Shown: positions 12,261 through 25,868, counted from the stretch's first letter. The stretch: 64,000 bases of DNA from Oreocharis arfaki (GCA_013398015.1 VZRR01010831.1:479729-543728), one strand, 5' to 3'. Notes: generated from the sequence alone by a model not told the origin. A program made the numbers and translations.

Positions 12261-13968
12261 GTGAGAGACACCAATCCATTACCAAGTAAAAAGCTGTATG
12301 GGGCCTTTATATCATTTTCTCACCACTGTGAAGGCATTTTACTCCCTTTACCTTTGGTTTAGAGGGCGCTTTGTCTACCTGTGAGGAAGCAATAATTTTT
12401 CCCTAGAGCCTTAACAGAGCAGCAAAGCTGCCTGAAGGAACCTCAGAGAAGGCTCCCACTGTGGGTTTGCAGCACTCCTGTGATGCCCAACATCACCTGA
12501 GCAAATTTCACCTCAGTTACAGAATCCAGCATGGGGTTTTTTTTAAAGAATGGTGACATGGATCTAGAACAAACCAACCCAAACCTGGTTTTCACTCTGA
12601 TTTGGTTGGTTATCTCTTTGCCTGCTCGATAGGCTATCACTTATTTTCTGGTAGGACGCATTTCATCTCCACAGCTGAGGGCAAAAGAAGGAAATGTTTT
12701 TTGGGAAAAGCTTGTTATTTCCATGCCAGTCTATTCTTTTGTGCTTTGTACTCTTAGCATAATTCCTGGGGAAATAGGCTCCGGAGCAGAGACTGAGCAG
12801 AGTGAAAGGATCAAAGGAGGAGTGTGATGCTTTACTAATCTGCAATTTATTGCGTGATGATAATTCCATGTTTGGCCCTTTCTTGTAAATTAAACAAATT
12901 AGTAGGCTTGAGATGCACATGACTTTATTCCTCCTATGGCCTGTGGATTTTTCACAGCTGTTTCCCTCCTTTTTCTTTCATCCACCAGAACCACAGTTCA
13001 CTCTAACCTGCAATTGTGCAAATCCTGGCCTCTGTTAGTCTGGAACGGGGAATTTGGAGTGGAAATACAACCCAGAGGCTCATTGTCCCTGCTGCTAATG
13101 GTAGACTCAAAAATATTTAGAAACCACCAATTCCTTTAAAAATAAAAATTAAAAATGTATGAGAAGCATACAGAAAGATGTAGACATGTAGGGTATAAAA
13201 TTAAATGTTTACAGCGACGCCTGTAGTTTTGGATCAGATCCTATGTGGATATTATCACATCTAAGCTCCTATGTGATGTCCCACAACATGATGAAAAAAG
13301 ATGATGTTCATGCCATGCTTAAAACTGGATTTTCTTCATTTATTCAGCTTTATTCGCTGCCCTAAATATGTTTAAAGCTTTTTGGCCATATGGGTTGTAC
13401 TTCTTAGCTTACTGCAAAAAAAAAGATTCACATGAAGTGCATCATCTTTCTGCAAGTAAATCTGATTTTACTGTTAAAATCTACTGTTAGCCAGTATTGC
13501 TGCTATCAAGTGCTTTTCAGCAGCACTTGCTGCATATTTTAAAATAAAGGGGACTTTTTCTTCATTTTCCTTTTGAGAAATGGTCTTTCTCATAACCAGA
13601 AAATCTTTATGAAGATAACTGATGAGCTCATTTTTTTTCTTTAGGGGATGTTTTGCAATAATCTCTTCTTGTTATCTATTCTTTATGAAAAACCCCATTA
13701 CTTGTAGAATTTCTTCAATTCTCTTCACCATATTTTTTTAAAAATTGCAGCAAAAAGAAAGAGTTTGAAAATGAAAAGTGGGTCTGCTTGAAGTGGTAAG
13801 AAGTCAGGACATGAATGAATTCATTTTAATTCATTATAATTCATTGCTGTTCTGTAAGAACCAAGCATTACTTGTCTGGTACACCCAAGATTTCCACAGC
13901 AGGTATCAACACCTGGGAGGAGAGTGAACTTGGCAATAACTCCACTTCCTTTTTATTTTATTTTATAG
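12261..13968 (+). other. intron inside FN3 domain 3 (1.7 kb)
   Basis: Phase-1 intron. AT-rich unique sequence; no repeat or gene recognised. Confidence 0.83.
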
Positions 13969-14124
13969 AGCTGGGAGAGATAAAGAATGTCACTACTACC
14001 CAGCCATCCCTGGAGCTGGATGGCCTGGAAAAATACACCAACTACAGCATCCAGGTATTGGCTTTTACCCGAGCTGGGGATGGAGTGAGGAGCGAGCAGA
14101 TTTTCACCCGCACTAAAGAGGATG
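13969..14124 (+). CDS. DSCAM: DSCAM exon, second half of FN3 domain 3
   Basis: 156-nt exon completing the third FN3 domain: LGEIKNVTTTQPSLELDGLE, KYTNYSIQVLAFTRAGDGV and RSEQIFTRTKED. Two N-glycosylation sequons are visible, N-V-T and N-Y-S. Acceptor attttatag|ag follows a T-rich tract (tttattttattttatag); donor gaggatg|gtaagg. Phase 1 on both sides. A young CR1 tail begins about 90 nt after the donor (14216), close enough that intronic splicing signals could be affected, though the donor itself is strong. Confidence 0.96.
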
Positions 14125-14215
14125 GTAAGGAGTGAAAGCATTTTCTATTCCCACTGCCAGGAACTGTTTGTTTGTCTCAGGCAAATACTGTACACAGCAT
14201 GCAGTGGTTGAAAAC

Positions 14216-14703
14216 CCAGCCCTGGGAGGACGTGGAGCTGCTACAGAGAGGCCAGAGGCGGCACCAGGATGAGCAGAGGGATGGAGCAGCTCTGCTGGCA
14301 GGAAAGGCTGCGAGAGCTGGGATTGTTCAGCCTGGAGAGGAGAAGCTCTGGGGTGACCTCAGTGTGGCCTTGCAGGGCCTGAAGGAGCCCACAGGAAACG
14401 GGGAGAGAGACAATTTCCAAGGGCTGCAGGGCCAGGAGCCAGGGAATGGCTTCCCAGTGCCAGAGGGCAGGGCTGGATGGGAGATTGGGAAGGAATTGTT
14501 CCCTGGGAGGGTGGGCAGGCCCTGGCACAGGGTGCCCAGAGCAGCTGTGGCTGCCCCTGGATCCCTGGCAGTGCCCAAGGCCAGGTTGGACATTGGGGCT
14601 TGGAGCAGCCTGGGACAGTGGAAGGTGTCTCTGGCCATGGCAGGCATGGAACAGATAATTTTTAGGGTCCCTTCCTATCCAGGCCACTCAGTGATTCTGT
14701 GGA
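14216..14703 (+). mobile_element. CR1 3' end, young copy
   Basis: Begins about 90 nt after the donor of the preceding exon with a segment ggaggacgtggagctgct, then the same body as the 8 kb copy, ending near tattccaggccactcagtgattctgtg-like bases. Sense orientation. Relative to the 37 kb copy it lacks the upstream part and a few bases near its 5' end. Confidence 0.85.
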
Positions 14704-14781
14704 AATGAGGAAGTGAGGAGAGATGGTTCTGGGGCTATTTATATAACTTATGTCCTACTAAGAATATTATTTTCAGTGTAG

Positions 14782-14796
14782 ATATATATATATATA
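14782..14796. repeat. short (TA)n run
   Basis: About seven TA units (gatatatatatatataaaa), 80 nt downstream of a CR1 tail. Confidence 0.8.
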
Positions 14797-16820
14797 AAAT
14801 CCTCCAAATACCTCTTCTCTCAAAAGCAAAATAAAGAACAAAAATGTCAGACCTTTGTTCCTAGACCAAAGCATGGAAAATTCAATTCCTGATGCTGAAA
14901 GTTAAAGAAACTTTTAATCATACACATATACAGACACGTGAGATTCCATAATCACTTTAATGTAATTGTAACTATTGTAATCAATTCAGGTTGCCTCAGG
15001 AGGATGCCATGCACTGATCTATTTCTGAAGGACTAGAATTTCAATTTCAGGGGAGGTTTTGTCCCTAACCTTTTTAATGCCTTGAAAACGCTATGAGATG
15101 TACAAATATATTTTTGGATCCCCTAAATGCTTTTGGAAATCTGGATCAAGAATTTTTGTGGCACAGATAAAAATGCCCACAGTCCTATCAATGAGGTTAC
15201 TTGAATAGGGTTTGTTTTGTAAACTCTCCTATGAGTTATGCAATATGTTGTCAAGGAAATTAGTCAATGGATTTTCCTTTCTTATTTATCCACTTTATTG
15301 GTCACTTGTGAATATATGAATATATTTGCCAACTTTTTTTATTTGTAATGAGATTTACAAAAGTGAAAAGAGAGCAGGTTCAGTAAACTAACTGACTTGA
15401 TGAATTTTTGGTGAAAGATTACTTGATGAAAGTTATTAATTTTTTTCCAATAAAATATTGAGGGACTCATTCTAAAATTTAAATGCATTGTAAGGTCACC
15501 TGGCCCCAGCTGTGGTTGTGTGCAGGGGATGCAGTAAATGAAAATTGCTCAGCTCTAGACTTGTGTGTCTTAAACACTGAATGTTCTGATCCCAGCCTAA
15601 AGTCCTTCCTCAACTACTTTGGAGCACCCAAGTCCTGACTCAGATGCTCTTGGCACACCCAGTGCTTGGAAGCAGAGGGTTTTATTTCAATGAAAAAATC
15701 TAAAATGTGAGAGAACTGTAAAACACAGGCTGCATTTTCAAGTTACTTTTTGTCAAGTAGATCCCAGCCTAGCGAACCTTCCCTGAATTCTCTCTGACCC
15801 TCGTGGTGGAGAATGAACACCAAGGCTCTCAGCCCTGAGCCTTGGGAGTGGGATTTACACCCCCAGGAGCCAGGGGTAATGTCCCACACTGCTCCAGGAG
15901 CCTGGGGCCAGGCTGGTCTTGGGGACATCTGGTTCATGTCAGAAGCCTCAAATATTTCTTTTTCTTCTTCTTCCTTTTTTTTCCCTTGGCCCATCTCTTC
16001 CTCATTTGCTCATCCCTAATTCTTGGTGGTGGCTCTTTTGCTCTCTCCATCTCTGGGATCAGGCAGGCCCTGATGAGGGGAGCACATTGCCTCAGACTGT
16101 GTTTGGCAGCTGTGCAAAGGCTCATCTCTCATCTTTAATCCTCCTGGCAGCTCAGCAATAACTCGCCCTGAGGCAGCCTGACTAACCTTTTCAGAGATTT
16201 TCTGATGCCTCACACCGGTTCCATTCATTAAATCTCTTGTCCAGAAAACTAAATGGAAAGGTGTTCCAGCAAATACAATGACTTCACATTCAGCTTCGTC
16301 TTTACAACTTTTTATTAAGGGCAGGAATGGTTTTGAGTGGAATATACAGAGACCTTCAGTTAAGCATAAGCCACACCCAAAATCCTGGATCTAGACGTCC
16401 TGAAGGGTGTGGAAGTTGAAGTGGAAAAGAGCCTTCACATTGCTAAACTCCATGCATCAAACAGGTGCCTCATTCCTCAGAGAAGGGAAATTTCTACTGT
16501 AATTTCCTAAGGAAAAGTGTTCTGTAAAGAATTTTTCAGTAGGACAAATTCCAGTGCACCTAAAAGATCCTGCCCTGAAATGAGTTTAAGCATTCCTTTG
16601 GCACGTGAAATAAATTAATTGGAATCTTAACAGAGCTTAGAACTGGAAACCTTCTATCTCTGCTCCCAGACCTTCTCTGGCTAAAATTCTGACACAAGAT
16701 ATTCCACCCTCCTCTAATAAAATCTGTAAATCTGGGATATTTTTAAGTGGCTGCCAAGCCCTCCATATCATTATTGCTATGAGGCCATGCCACATCATTA
16801 ATTCCTTTCTACTTTTTTCT

Positions 16821-16848
16821 TTTTTTTTTTTTTTTACATGGGGGGGGG
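16821..16848. repeat. poly-T then poly-G homopolymer
   Basis: T run of about 15 bases, then acatg and nine G in total. Such runs are prone to length errors in assemblies. Confidence 0.85.
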
Positions 16849-19800
16849 AACTTTTCTTTGTAATGGCACTGGTGCAGCATTTTCCACTGCTGCTGGAACA
16901 GCCAGTCGTGGCCTCCTGTGACTTCTCTGTTGGTGTTCAGCTAAAGACATCAGCCCAAAATTTCTTTAGCAGGCTTGAAATCTCCAATGGGGCAAAATAA
17001 GGGTAACCCAGGGAGCGAATCATTCATCCTGGATGGAATGAGTTGATGCTTTGATTTCTTGTAATGTTTGATACTGATTTTAGACACCAGAGGTCAGACA
17101 CTGCTGCTGAGCAGCAAAGGAGATGGGAGCAACTCGAGCAAATAATAGGAAATGAGCTTTCAAGAAATGAGCTTTCCTTTCAATGCGATCATATTTATGG
17201 GTTTTATCTAGCTTTCCCTCCCCACCCTTTTCTAAAGGCTGACTTCAGAAAAAGATGCTGCTCTTTTAGGAGTTCCTCCTGGTAGAAAAATAAGCCGAGC
17301 AGAAACATCCAACTTTTAAAAATTCGTTGTGGTTTTGTCCCTTACCTTTCCCACCTTACAGTTACTAATAAGCTGCTCATCTTCTTCACCTGGAGACTTG
17401 ATTTAATAAACCATTAAAAATTAAAGTAGCTCTTCCAATTCTTTTCCCTGCTGTGATCAAAATGCATTTTCAGAAGCTTCTCCATTTTGTAGCAAGAGGG
17501 AGCGTGTGTGACAAATTCTCTCTCTGCTCCTGTGCTGCAAATGCAATATGAGAAAACTACGGCCAAAACAGGGATTTTAGTGCCTGAACAAGCCTGGAAC
17601 ATGACACAGCACCTTGGCTGGCAGCAGTGCCCTGACCTTGAGCAGACCACAAGAGGACAGAGCCCACATCCCAGGAAAGCTTCCTGCAGTTGGGAATTTG
17701 GTCTGGGTCTGTCCGAGGAGGCATCTGGGCTCGCTGTGACACAGGAGGACGCACATTTCTCTCTTGTGTCTGCTTTTTTTTTTTGGAGAAAATGCATTCC
17801 TGTGCACAGCAAGCTGTTTGTGTGCCACAGAAGGCTGTGCAGCAGTGCTGTGCTTCCAGCTCTCCAGCACTCAGAGCCAGGGAAAAGCTGCTGCAGGGAG
17901 GAAGGAAAAATAGTACCAAATCCCTCTGCCAGCCCCATTCTGCCTGAATCCAGAGAGATTTTCCTCCTCTCCTTTCTCTCCCTGGACACCAGGCTTCCCA
18001 GCCATTGGCATGAGAGGCACAGACAGTATCTGACAAGCTTTACATTTATTCTAAAATGATTAGGCGTAAATCCAAGCAGGTGCATGTTCAGCACTCCTCG
18101 GAGCAGAGCTCTGCTTGGGCTTGTTCAGCTGATGAGGGTGACGGGGCCCTGTGATGGAAAATTGCCCTTGATGACCCCTTAATGCATTTTTTTTTCCTAG
18201 AGTCAAAGATCTCCAATTTTATCTTCTTGACTAAGAAAAAAAGGGCACAGAATAGTAAATGTTCCTCTTGGGAAACTGAGAGGATTTAATAGAAATGGTG
18301 TGCTTAATATGAGGCCAGTTCAGAGTAAATTCACACGTGGATGTGTTTTGGCTGGCATAGATCTACATTGGAGATGGGATATCTACATGAACAAACAGGC
18401 AGCAGTCAGGAGTTGATTTTGTTTTGATTTTTCTAAGTGCAACCAGCAATGGAGCAGTCCCGTGTCCAGAACAGGGCTCAGATTTCTGATTTTTCAGCGA
18501 TATTGCCCTTAAATGCACCACAATCTGTGCATTTGCCTCCCTGCTGCTCGGTACTGGGAAGAGAAATGGTGATAATCTCTCTGCTTATGAAAAGGGGAAT
18601 GAGGAAGTTCCTGAAGCTCCTCCCCATTATCTGGCACATCTAAATGCTGTTTCTCAGCCCTGTCGTATCAGGATAATTGCCTGCTCTGCTTTAGCATTTC
18701 ACTTGCACTGTCAGGAATACAAAGTGTTCTCCTGCACATGAAAGCAGGATGCTATTTCCATGTTTTTCAAAGCCTTGCTAGCTGGAGAATGAGGCCATCT
18801 TTGATCTTAAATTTGCCACGTCTGCTCCCTGGAAGGCTGCAAAGTTGTTTAGAAGCAGTCCCCAGCTTCTCTGTGCTCAGCCCAGGTTGTCCTCTGGCTT
18901 CTCACCATGATTTTAGCCCTGGTGACCATGTCAAAAAAAAAAAGGAGCTATGGCATGTGCACATTCAGTTTGTCTTTCAGGGAGCTGTGGGAATCTGTGT
19001 GCTAAATAAAGGTGCCTGGAGAATTCAGTAAGACAGCCCAGGTCTCCTGATACTGCTGGTTTATAATGGCTGAAGCCAGTAAGTCTGGGGATGCAATGGC
19101 AGTGAGGGAAATACCTTAAGTTTGCTTGGCAAGACTCAGGATTTTCCTCTCCAGGGTAAGGCAGGCACCACATTCTCCAAGCACAGCTCCTTCAGATGCT
19201 CAAGGAACCCAGTTTAGTAAGAAATGTTTCAACTGATGCTGAGATATCTCGTATTAGGTCCAGGGGATGGATTTGACCAGTGACTTTACCCTCTGGACAG
19301 AGGACAGTGGTGGTCTGTAAGGCACCAGATGAGATTCTGTGGAACTCCTGCTAAGGAAATATAAGCACTTGCACACACGCAGTGGAATGACACACAGCTT
19401 TCATGTGCACAACCCAGCTGTGCAGCAAAAAGAGGACTAATAAAGGAATTTTCAGAGTAATTCTTGCACCGCTGCAAAAACTGCTGCCTGGTTCCAACCC
19501 AAGGAGGTGGAGGGGTCTTTGGATTGAAAGTTTCATTATTGTATCTCGTCCTGATTTTCTTTCTGGTCCTTCTTTCTGCTGGTCCCACCCCAGGCAGCGG
19601 CACAGGGGTGACAAGGAATGTTTCCCACATAGGCCCAATGGCTGGAAAATGGCAGATGAATTCTGAGTTAATCCCTCAGCAGTCGACAGCCATGACCAAT
19701 TACCATCAGAACCTGTCCCTATAGATCACACCCTAATTTAACAATAAATTGCATTAACCTCATCCATCTATTTGCAGTGATTTCCAGAAAACATCGCTAT

Positions 19801-21374
19801 CCATAAAGGAATCCTCCTGTGGGTTAGGTAATTACCCTGGAGAGCCAGCTTTCACTCTTCAGCAGCGGGAGCAAATGGCATTTCTAATGAGCTGGGTATA
19901 AATAACAAGTTGGATGCTGTCAAGCATCAATATTTACTCTGCATTGGATAGAGCTGCTAACTGAATTAGCCCCTTTGCAGCGAGGGGCTGGGTTTGCACG
20001 CAATTATCATCATGGCGTTCTCACTTGCTGCCTAATTAGCCCTCTCAGCACACTATAAATAGAAAATGCGCATCCAGAGACGTGGCACTTAGTGGTGCCT
20101 GTCAGTTTTCTCACACCTTCCAGGAGCACCCATGCAGATATAAAATTGAGGGTCACCTCACATTATTTGTACACAAAGCTGAGCAAATTTGGATCCCAGG
20201 CTGTGTGGCTTCTCTTTATGGGCGAAGTTCTGTGGCATCATAATATCTGCTTGCTTAATTGAGGCAGAATAAAGATTCCAAATTTATATATGAATGTCAG
20301 CTTGCTGGACATGGGATTTTGCATCTGTACTGCACAATAACTGTTTTCTGTGAAAGTAAAGAGAGCTGATCAAGCATTCCAATGGTAATTGCACTGGAAA
20401 TGTTAATATTTTGGTAGTTTTACTTGAAATCAGACAAAAATTATCAAATTCCTCATGAAGCAGTAGTTCTGTAGAGAACAGAGTCCAGAAAACTGTTTCA
20501 TTTTGTGTTTAATAACCTATGTAGCAATTACAAATACAGCATATCTGTTTTAATAAAATGACTTCAATATTGACCACATGCAGGGCAAAAATATGTTTCA
20601 AAATATTTATTTTCATAATTTTAAAAATATTTTCAAATATCTCGTCCCAAGATGTGTTTTTCAGAAGATTTTAAATCCATTTATTCTGATGTTAAATGTA
20701 GCCCTTTTTTTGTGTAAGTACAAGGTTGTGTGTAATGTGATATTACAGCATACAGGAAAAAAAATCTAGCAATTTTGCACATTAGTGAAAGAGTGTTTCC
20801 AGAGTTGGAGAACATTGTACAGTGTAATGCGTGTTTGAAAAACAACATATGCTCATGAAATGAAAACCCTTCCCAAAATGCAAGGCTGCAAAGGGATGTA
20901 GTTAAGATTACACAGCAAGATTTTAGTATTTCCGAGCTGAAGCTTCTTCCACGTGGCTTTAGACAGGAGATTTGGGGGTTTGTAGTTCTTTGTGATAATT
21001 TTGATGGCATATTTAGATAGCTGCTGTAATTAGAGGAATGTGTTCATACTGCAGTGGCAGAGAGAGGTCTGAGCTGTGGAGGGCAGGGCGAGGGACGAGG
21101 ACTCTGTGTGGGCAGATGTCTGCTCACACGTCGTGGCGCTTGCTGGCCGTGGGTCACACCGGGCAGTGCAAGCTGCTCGTTTACACTCCACTTCATTAAA
21201 TTCACAGCTCTACTCTGGATGTGCATTAAACTGTCCACATGTGCATCATTTATTACAGTTTGGCGTGGGTTGTGTGTTCAAAGGTGGCAGTTTATAATAA
21301 TGTGTTGTTTGGCAATTTCGGTGACCACAGACAAAATATTTTCACGGGTGTATTTGGGTTCCAGCTGAAAGGAT

Positions 21375-21608
21375 AAATTTAGGTTGGATCTAAGGAAGAA
21401 AGTTTTTACTGTGACGGTTGTGAGGCCCTGGCACAGGTTTCTCAGTGGATGCCTCATCACTGGAAGTGTCCAAGACCAGGTTGGATCGGGCTCTGAGCAA
21501 CCTGGTCTAGTGGAAGGTGTCCCTGCCCATGCCAGGGGGTGGGACTGGATGATATTTAAATTCCCTTCCAACCCAAACCATTCTCAGATTCATTCTGTGA
21601 TTCTGTGC
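21375..21608 (+). mobile_element. CR1 3' end, diverged copy
   Basis: Reads aggttggatctaaggaagaa, gaggccctggcacaggtt, agcaacctggtctagtggaa and the terminus cttccaacccaaaccattct followed by attctgtgattctgtg. This is close to the classical CR1 terminus, including the 8-nt terminal repeat type. Sense orientation, about 280 nt before an exon. Confidence 0.85.
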
Positions 21609-21891
21609 AGGCTGGAGGGGAAACTTCACAAGTTTAACCATCAATGGCAGGTTCTGCTTTGGGACCCTCTGAAGAAGAGCTTCTCCCCTCTAAGGGATAG
21701 GGTCACAGCCCCCAAACCTTGTCCCTGGCATGGGCAGCGTGAAGGCTGCTCCCTAACACAGGGTGTCCATCTCAGTCCGTGGGGACACAGCCACCAAAGC
21801 AGCACACTCCCCTTTTCCTCTTAGCTCCTCAATTACACTGGGATGATTGAATATCTGCCTTGGGCCTCTCTAACACACCTTGCTTTTCCAG

Positions 21892-22025
21892 TTCCAGGTC
21901 CTCCCGCTGGAGTTAAAGCAGCTGCTGCTTCAGCCTCCACGGTTTTTGTCTCCTGGCTGCCTCCCCTGAAGCTGAACGGCATCATCCGGAAATACACCGT
22001 GTTCTGCTCACACCCCTACCCCACA
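21892..22025 (+). CDS. DSCAM: DSCAM exon, first half of FN4
   Basis: 134-nt exon: phase-1 join gives V-P-G-P-P-A-G-V-K-A-A-A-A, then SASTVFVSWLPPLKLNGIIR and KYTVFCSHPYPT. The core tryptophan (VSW) and the L-N-G-I-I-R-K-Y turn place it at the N-terminal half of the fourth FN3 domain. Acceptor gcttttccag|tt, donor cccaca|gtaagt (a consensus donor), phase 0 at the end. It is separated from the second half of its domain by the largest intron in the window, 13.9 kb. Confidence 0.95.
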
Positions 22026-22834
22026 GTAAGTCCCACAGCCTCCATGCAGGGCTGGCACAGAGGATTTGCAGATACCAGTCCTTGATGCTTTCCCTGCCTC
22101 TTCCTCTCCTGCCCTTTGCTCACCCTGAGCAAGGCCAAAGGGAGATCCTGGAGCTACAGGGACAAGTGAGGGTTGAGTTTGGTTTATTCCACCAACCAAA
22201 TTTTTGTTTAAAACCTATTGCAGAGCATTAACTCACAAATAATTTCAAAATATACAGTTGAAGTGGAGTATTTTTCAAGGTTTGGTTAGTTTAGAATGTA
22301 CCAAGTTGCATTTTCCAGGACCAGCTGCACGAGCCCTGTTGCAGCTGGAGGCATGTATTTATGCACCCTGTTTTCATCTAAGTTCCTGCCTTTTTGGCTT
22401 GAGTATTCATGTGTGAAGGAACATAATGACTTATAAACAAACATATTTGCTTGTGAATAGGCTTATTTATGCCTGGAGTATTTGCCCACTCTAGCTCTAC
22501 GTCCTGTTACTTGCTGAGAAAGTGACAGGAGGAAGTTTGAATTGATTGTCAGGTTATCTTTCTTCCTTTCTAAATCACAAAGAAATTCAGCAATCTTTAA
22601 ACACAAGGGCCAATTGCTCTCTCTAAATACCCATCCATATTTATTTTCATGTGGATTTAAAAGAATACTTATTTATTTTCTATCTGAGGTTTGGATTTAG
22701 GTTTTATCCAAGGTTTGCGTTTTGGTTTTAAGCAGGACTTCCCACCAGAGGTACAAAATGCAATATTGGTTCAATAGGAAAGGAAAATATTGCTGCAGAA
22801 ATTTCCAAAAGTACCTCAGGCAGGTGGAAATTTC

Positions 22835-22916
22835 CCTGCTCCTGTGGCAGGGGGTTGGAATGAGGTGATATTTTAGGTCCCTTGCAACCCAAACCATTGT
22901 ATGATGCTATGATTTA
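22835..22916 (+). mobile_element. CR1 3' tip fragment
   Basis: Degenerate last ~80 nt: gtggcagggggttggaatga then aggtcccttgcaacccaaac and a tatgatgctatgatt end. Sense orientation. Confidence 0.7.
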
Positions 22917-23526
22917 TGTTTTGGGATTACTGAAATCCATTAATTTCATAATTGTAGCAAACCAAACCATCTTCAGCACACCTTTAAATGTAAACTGGCT
23001 GGAGATTTTCCATCACTGTTCAAACATTTCTATGGCACTCAGTGAGTTAAAGAGGTCAGAGTTTAGAGGACAGCTCTGAGTGGGGGCCAGGCGCTTCTCT
23101 GGGGGCTTGGAGAGAACACCAGATGGTGCTGCTGCCTTCTCCAGCTGCTTTCCGTGCACAAAGCTGCAGTGCTTCTTCCTAGGGCTTTGCCAGCAATATT
23201 TTTTCACTGTATTTACATGCCAAAGAAAATAAACATCCTCAGGTAAAAATATTTTTCTCTACTGTGTGGATCTCTCACATACAAAACTTCCTATTGTGCG
23301 GTTATCTTTTGGAGCACCTCAGAGATGGACAATGACAAGAACAGTTGAGGTTTTTTTGCTGCTCTTGGCCTGACCAGGATTTTACTGCTGCATTTTTGTG
23401 GTGTTTATTATGCAGGGGTATGTATGAACCATCATGGATCTATACCTTAGCTCCAGGTTGTGGCACTTGGAGGTGTTTGTGCTTTTTATTAATTGCTGGT
23501 GTGTACAGATGTAGTTCTGAAAAGCA

Positions 23527-23593
23527 TCCCTGCCCCCAGGACAGATGGTATTTAATGTCCCTTCCAGCCCAAACCATTCTGTGATTCCATGAT
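23527..23593 (+). mobile_element. CR1 3' tip fragment
   Basis: About 65 nt: tccctgcccccaggacag then cccttccagcccaaaccatt and ctgtgattccatgat. Only the extreme 3' end of a CR1 copy, sense orientation. Confidence 0.7.
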
Positions 23594-25624
23594 CCTGCTG
23601 TTACCTGGGGGCAGGGGTGTGTTTGTACCTGTAAATAGATACAGATGCATACACGTGTGTGTGTAAATATGTACAACATGTATCTGTGAGTCCCTGTACT
23701 GCAGATCAGCAGGAGCTGTGGTTTGCAGAGAGGACCTCCTGTATCAGCCCTGTGTGCTGAGTGAGGCAGGGATCACACCGGGGGCCCCCTTTCCAGAAGA
23801 CAAGTTGGACATTTTTAAATGAATGCGAGCCCTCAGGACATATTTAATATAGGACAAACTCCCTCAGCTTTATTTCTAACAAAATGCTTTGTTACCTTTT
23901 ATTCTGGAATGGATTGTGAGCTGAAAAGCTGTTTTATTCAGAGCTGCTTTGCAGTGAAACCAGCCTGCTGCAGAGCTGCTCAAATGCCAACACTGCTGTG
24001 CAGATACACTTAATATATCCAGGGAAGTTCTTGTTTGATTCACTGCTGGCAGAGACAAGTAGCTGACAGAGGAAGAGGTCTTAAATTAGGGTGAGGAGGA
24101 GAATAAATAAAAGACCTGTGTCTTTATCATCTCTTCTGCCACCATTAGTGGCAAGTGCTGTAGCTGCAGGTATGGAGCCCTAGAAACTTCATCCATCAGT
24201 CACAGCCCTGGCTGCAAAATAACTTTGCTAAAAGTCTGCTGTTCAGAAAGGCAAACTCAGTTTTCAGGCATCAGTGAGAAGAAAGAGAAAAGGACAGGGA
24301 CAAAGGTGAACTGATGGGGAGGCTGCATTCTTTGCAGACTGTATTTTATTGCTGAGAAAAAGCCAACACAATATAATTTAGACAGGCTAGCAACAGTCCT
24401 TTGCACAAGAACACTGCTTTGGGGTTTAAGTCACCAACAGGAAAAATAATTAACTCTGTTGGTCGTATTGTGCATATTTTTATTACAAACACAGACCTTA
24501 TACAACCCAGACATTATAAAATGAAGAGTTGCTGCCTCTTGCACTGTTGAATTTTCTTTGCAAAGGCAGAAGCTTTTAAAACTTCTGCTGCCCGTGTATA
24601 GAACAAAGAGCAATTCCTCTTTAAATATTTTGAGCCCTAAGGACAGGATTTGCCTGGGATGTTTCAAACCACAAATATGATTAATGTGTGAAAAATGGAA
24701 AAGATTCTCCACTGCACTCTATTCTCTGGCCAAGATAAAGGGGCAAGCAAGGATCCAATTTCACACTGTTTAATTGTTGTGTCTGTAGTATTCTACAGGC
24801 ATAATTAGGCAAAACTTTCTCTTTTTTATTCTGAAAAGGTAGGGAAAAATACAGAAATACAAGACTTTGTGGGTCTTTCATTCTTCAAATGCAAGAAACA
24901 GAACATGCCAGAATTTAAGTCAGAAAAATTATCCTTTGTGCTATCTCATAGCCAACAGTCCTACTTCTCCCCACTTCCTATCACATCCATGTCCGACTTT
25001 TTGTAGGATCTGGCTTTTCAAGACCACCTCTAATGGTCCTGTGGTGGCCAGACTCCTTCCAAGCACTGTCATTCCCACTTTGCTGGCAGGATGCTCATGG
25101 CACTCATCCTGCCCAGGCCTCGGGGAAGTGCTGTCACTGCTGTCCCATCCTGGCAGGGGGATTTTGCCCGTGGTGCCACAGACACGGAACACAGTTCGAA
25201 TCCCAGCACAGAAATTAGGGTGGTTCAGTTCCTACTGGTTGTGGAGCCTCAGGAGGCTGCTCCAGCACCTGCTGCCTTGGGCTGTAGATGTACATTGCCA
25301 GGCCTTTTGAAAGTGCAACAGAAAAGGAGATTTGGGTGTTTTCTGAAGAAAAAAGACCAAAAAAAAAAATCCAAGAAACAAACGCCAACCTCTTCTTGCA
25401 TTCAGGTCAGTACAATGCTTAAGGAAGAGTCAGTGGGATTAGATTAAATGAAATTTAGATGGCAGAAAGTGTCTGGAAAAGGTCTCTGTGACACACAGGT
25501 TAGCCAGCCTGGGAAACTTTGATCTCAGAGCAGGTAAAAACACCTCCTGAAGAAGCAGGAGAGTGCTGAGGGCAGGAGAAGGAAGGGTAAGGATCAGGAT
25601 TTCCTGGTGCGGGAAGGGATGAGA

Positions 25625-25868
25625 AAGTGCCTATGCACGAGGACAGGGAATTTTTGACTTGGGAAATTCTGATCAGCTGGGGGAAAAAAATTACCATGAG
25701 ATCCCGGTCAAATATTGAAGCTCAGGCCCAGACTGTGGGATCTCCATGCATGGACATCTTCAAGACTTCACTAGAAACATCCCTGAGCAGTTTGATGCAA
25801 TTAAATTTGCTTTCAGTAGGGGGTTGGACTAGATGACCTCCAGAGGAACCTTCCAGCCTCAGTTCTTT
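25625..25868 (+). mobile_element. CR1-like 3' end, old copy
   Basis: Diverged tail recognised by gtgggatctccatgcatgga, catccctgagcagtttgatg and the terminus gggttggactagatgacctc with aggaaccttccagcctca. The 5' limit is uncertain. An older CR1 group than the 8/14/37/58 kb copies. Confidence 0.65.

Larger units (their letters stand above)
14125..21891 (+). other. intron, FN3/FN4 boundary (7.8 kb)
   Basis: Phase-1 intron. Holds CR1 tails at 14216-14703 and 21375-21608, a short TA run at 14782-14796, a pyrimidine-rich tract near 15955-15985 and a T/G homopolymer at 16821-16848. A GC-richer stretch at about 17500-18060 is open in several frames on both strands but matches no protein I know. An inverted repeat at 19968-19989 lies in an ATTA-rich block. 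Confidence 0.83.
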
